NCBI GenBank assembly: GCA_050729815.1 | Contig: JBOHLV010000245.1 | Location: 1 to 5,999 of the forward strand | Length of the DNA: 5,999 bases | Direction of reading: 5' to 3' | Source of the DNA: JAATGI01 sp050729815 | GTDB taxonomy: Bacteria > Pseudomonadota > Alphaproteobacteria > ATCC43930 > CGMCC-115725 | In this document: positions 5,600 through 5,999 of the stretch, piece after piece | Position numbering within the stretch: the stretch's first letter is position 1 | How the letters are laid out: every line of letters begins with the position of its first letter | Program-made: the position numbers and the translations under genes | The notes under the pieces: generated by a model | Seen by the model: the letters and a program-made list of their open reading frames with translations, nothing else | Told to the model about the DNA's origin: nothing | Database searches by the model: none

Positions 5600-5999
5600 C
5601 AGACTGCCGTCTCCGGTGCCGGGATGAACGGCATGCCGCTGAAATTGGCCTGGTTCGCAAACGCCTCGCAGGTGGTGCGAAGCTTGTCGCAGCCGGGATA
5701 GGCGTCGAACGTGTCGCTGACGGCGCAGGGATAAGGGAACGGCGCCATCAGCGTCAGGATTGCCGGCGATCCGCTCGTCCAGGCGCGCACGCTGCGGGAA
5801 AACCCTTGATTGGCGCCGCTCGTCATGACGATCCGGCCCAGGGCATAGCTGCCGGAGCCGCCGGGCGCCGCGAGCGTCACCGATAGCTGGTTACTATTCG
5901 CGGCTGGCGCCGATGCCACGGTGCCGCTCGTCTTGAAGGATGCGGCCGAAAGCCCGCACCCGGCATCGAACAATGTCCAGCGACAGCCCGCACCATAGA
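5599..5999 (-). CDS. DUF2163 / phage_BR0599 tail-assembly protein, C-terminal part (5' end outside window)
   Basis: Only the last 132 codons are visible; the gene begins beyond the right edge. The visible part reads YGAGCRWTLFDAGCGLS, then a small beta-rich region (VMTSGANQGFSRSV, LTLMAPFPY), then DTFDAYPGCDKLRTTC and finally GMPFIPAPETAV. These are hallmarks of the phage_BR0599 domain that ends DUF2163 proteins: paired cysteines, the PGCDK-x-TC motif and the closing PETA. In gene transfer agents and related siphoviruses this family (gp13-like) sits at the tail tip beside the NlpC/P60 protein. A TTG at 5973 could be mistaken for a start, but the frame stays open and family-like to the window edge, so it is internal. 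The stop codon overlaps the start of the fibre gene by one base (TGATG), indicating translational coupling. The family call is firm; the biochemical role is known only from context. Confidence 0.9.
   Translation of the reverse strand, partial: YGAGCRWTLFDAGCGLSAASFKTSGTVASAPAANSNQLSVTLAAPGGSGSYALGRIVMTSGANQGFSRSVRAWTSGSPAILTLMAPFPYPCAVSDTFDAYPGCDKLRTTCEAFANQANFSGMPFIPAPETAV
5611..5614 (-). promoter_or_regulatory. Weak Shine-Dalgarno site for the tail fibre gene
   Basis: GGAG lies 11 bases before ATG 5599, inside the end of the DUF2163 gene. The spacing is long, so initiation may depend mainly on coupling through the TGATG overlap. Confidence 0.4.

Noticed and set aside
4787..5701. Plus-strand open frame (304 codons) opposite the fibre and DUF2163 genes
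   Set aside because: It has the low-complexity, Arg/Gly/Ala/His-rich composition of an antisense shadow, and both genes beneath it have clear family matches.
5599..5973. TTG at 5973 as the start of a 124-residue gene
   Set aside because: The same frame is open to the window edge and reads YGAGCRWT, which belongs to the phage_BR0599 domain. The gene is therefore cut by the window, not short.

Overview
The window is a stretch of a tailed-phage or prophage genome, all coding on the minus strand, so transcription runs from high to low coordinates. It encodes the distal tail (tail tip plus receptor-binding fibre) of a siphovirus or gene-transfer-agent-like particle. The DNA is GC-rich with G/C-biased third codon positions. 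The protein families (a DUF2163/phage_BR0599 C-terminus, a tail-type NlpC/P60 peptidase and a Phage-tail_3-like tip protein) are those typical of alphaproteobacterial phages and GTA-like elements. An alphaproteobacterial host is therefore the best guess, but it is inferred from family resemblance only. No integrase, attachment site, tRNA or host gene is present, so prophage and free phage cannot be told apart.

Layout in transcription order: (1) the 3' end of a DUF2163/phage_BR0599 tail gene (5999-5599, start outside the window); (2) a 742-residue trimeric-type tail fibre with solenoid repeats and a C-terminal Peptidase_S74 intramolecular chaperone (5599-3371); (3) a 144-residue NlpC/P60 peptidase (3374-2940); (4) a 59-base gap with a small inverted repeat; (5) a 704-residue tail-tip protein (2880-766); (6) a second tail-tip gene that starts inside the stop codon of the first and runs off the left edge (766-1, at least 255 codons). 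Genes 1/2 and 5/6 join as TGATG and genes 2/3 as ATGA, so the module looks like one translationally coupled operon.

Inferred roles: the DUF2163 and NlpC/P60 proteins act at the tail tip during assembly and cell-wall entry. The Phage-tail_3-like protein and its downstream partner form the tip or host-specificity complex. The S74 fibre is the likely receptor-binding appendage. The GTA order places DUF2163 directly before NlpC/P60; here the fibre gene lies between them.

No wholly new system is evident. The points worth a second look are the split tip protein with its own ribosome binding site, the fibre's exact 16- and 14-residue repeat registers interrupted by two inserted domains, a sequence motif shared by the fibre and the tip protein, and a duplicated segment flanking an insert inside the tip protein.
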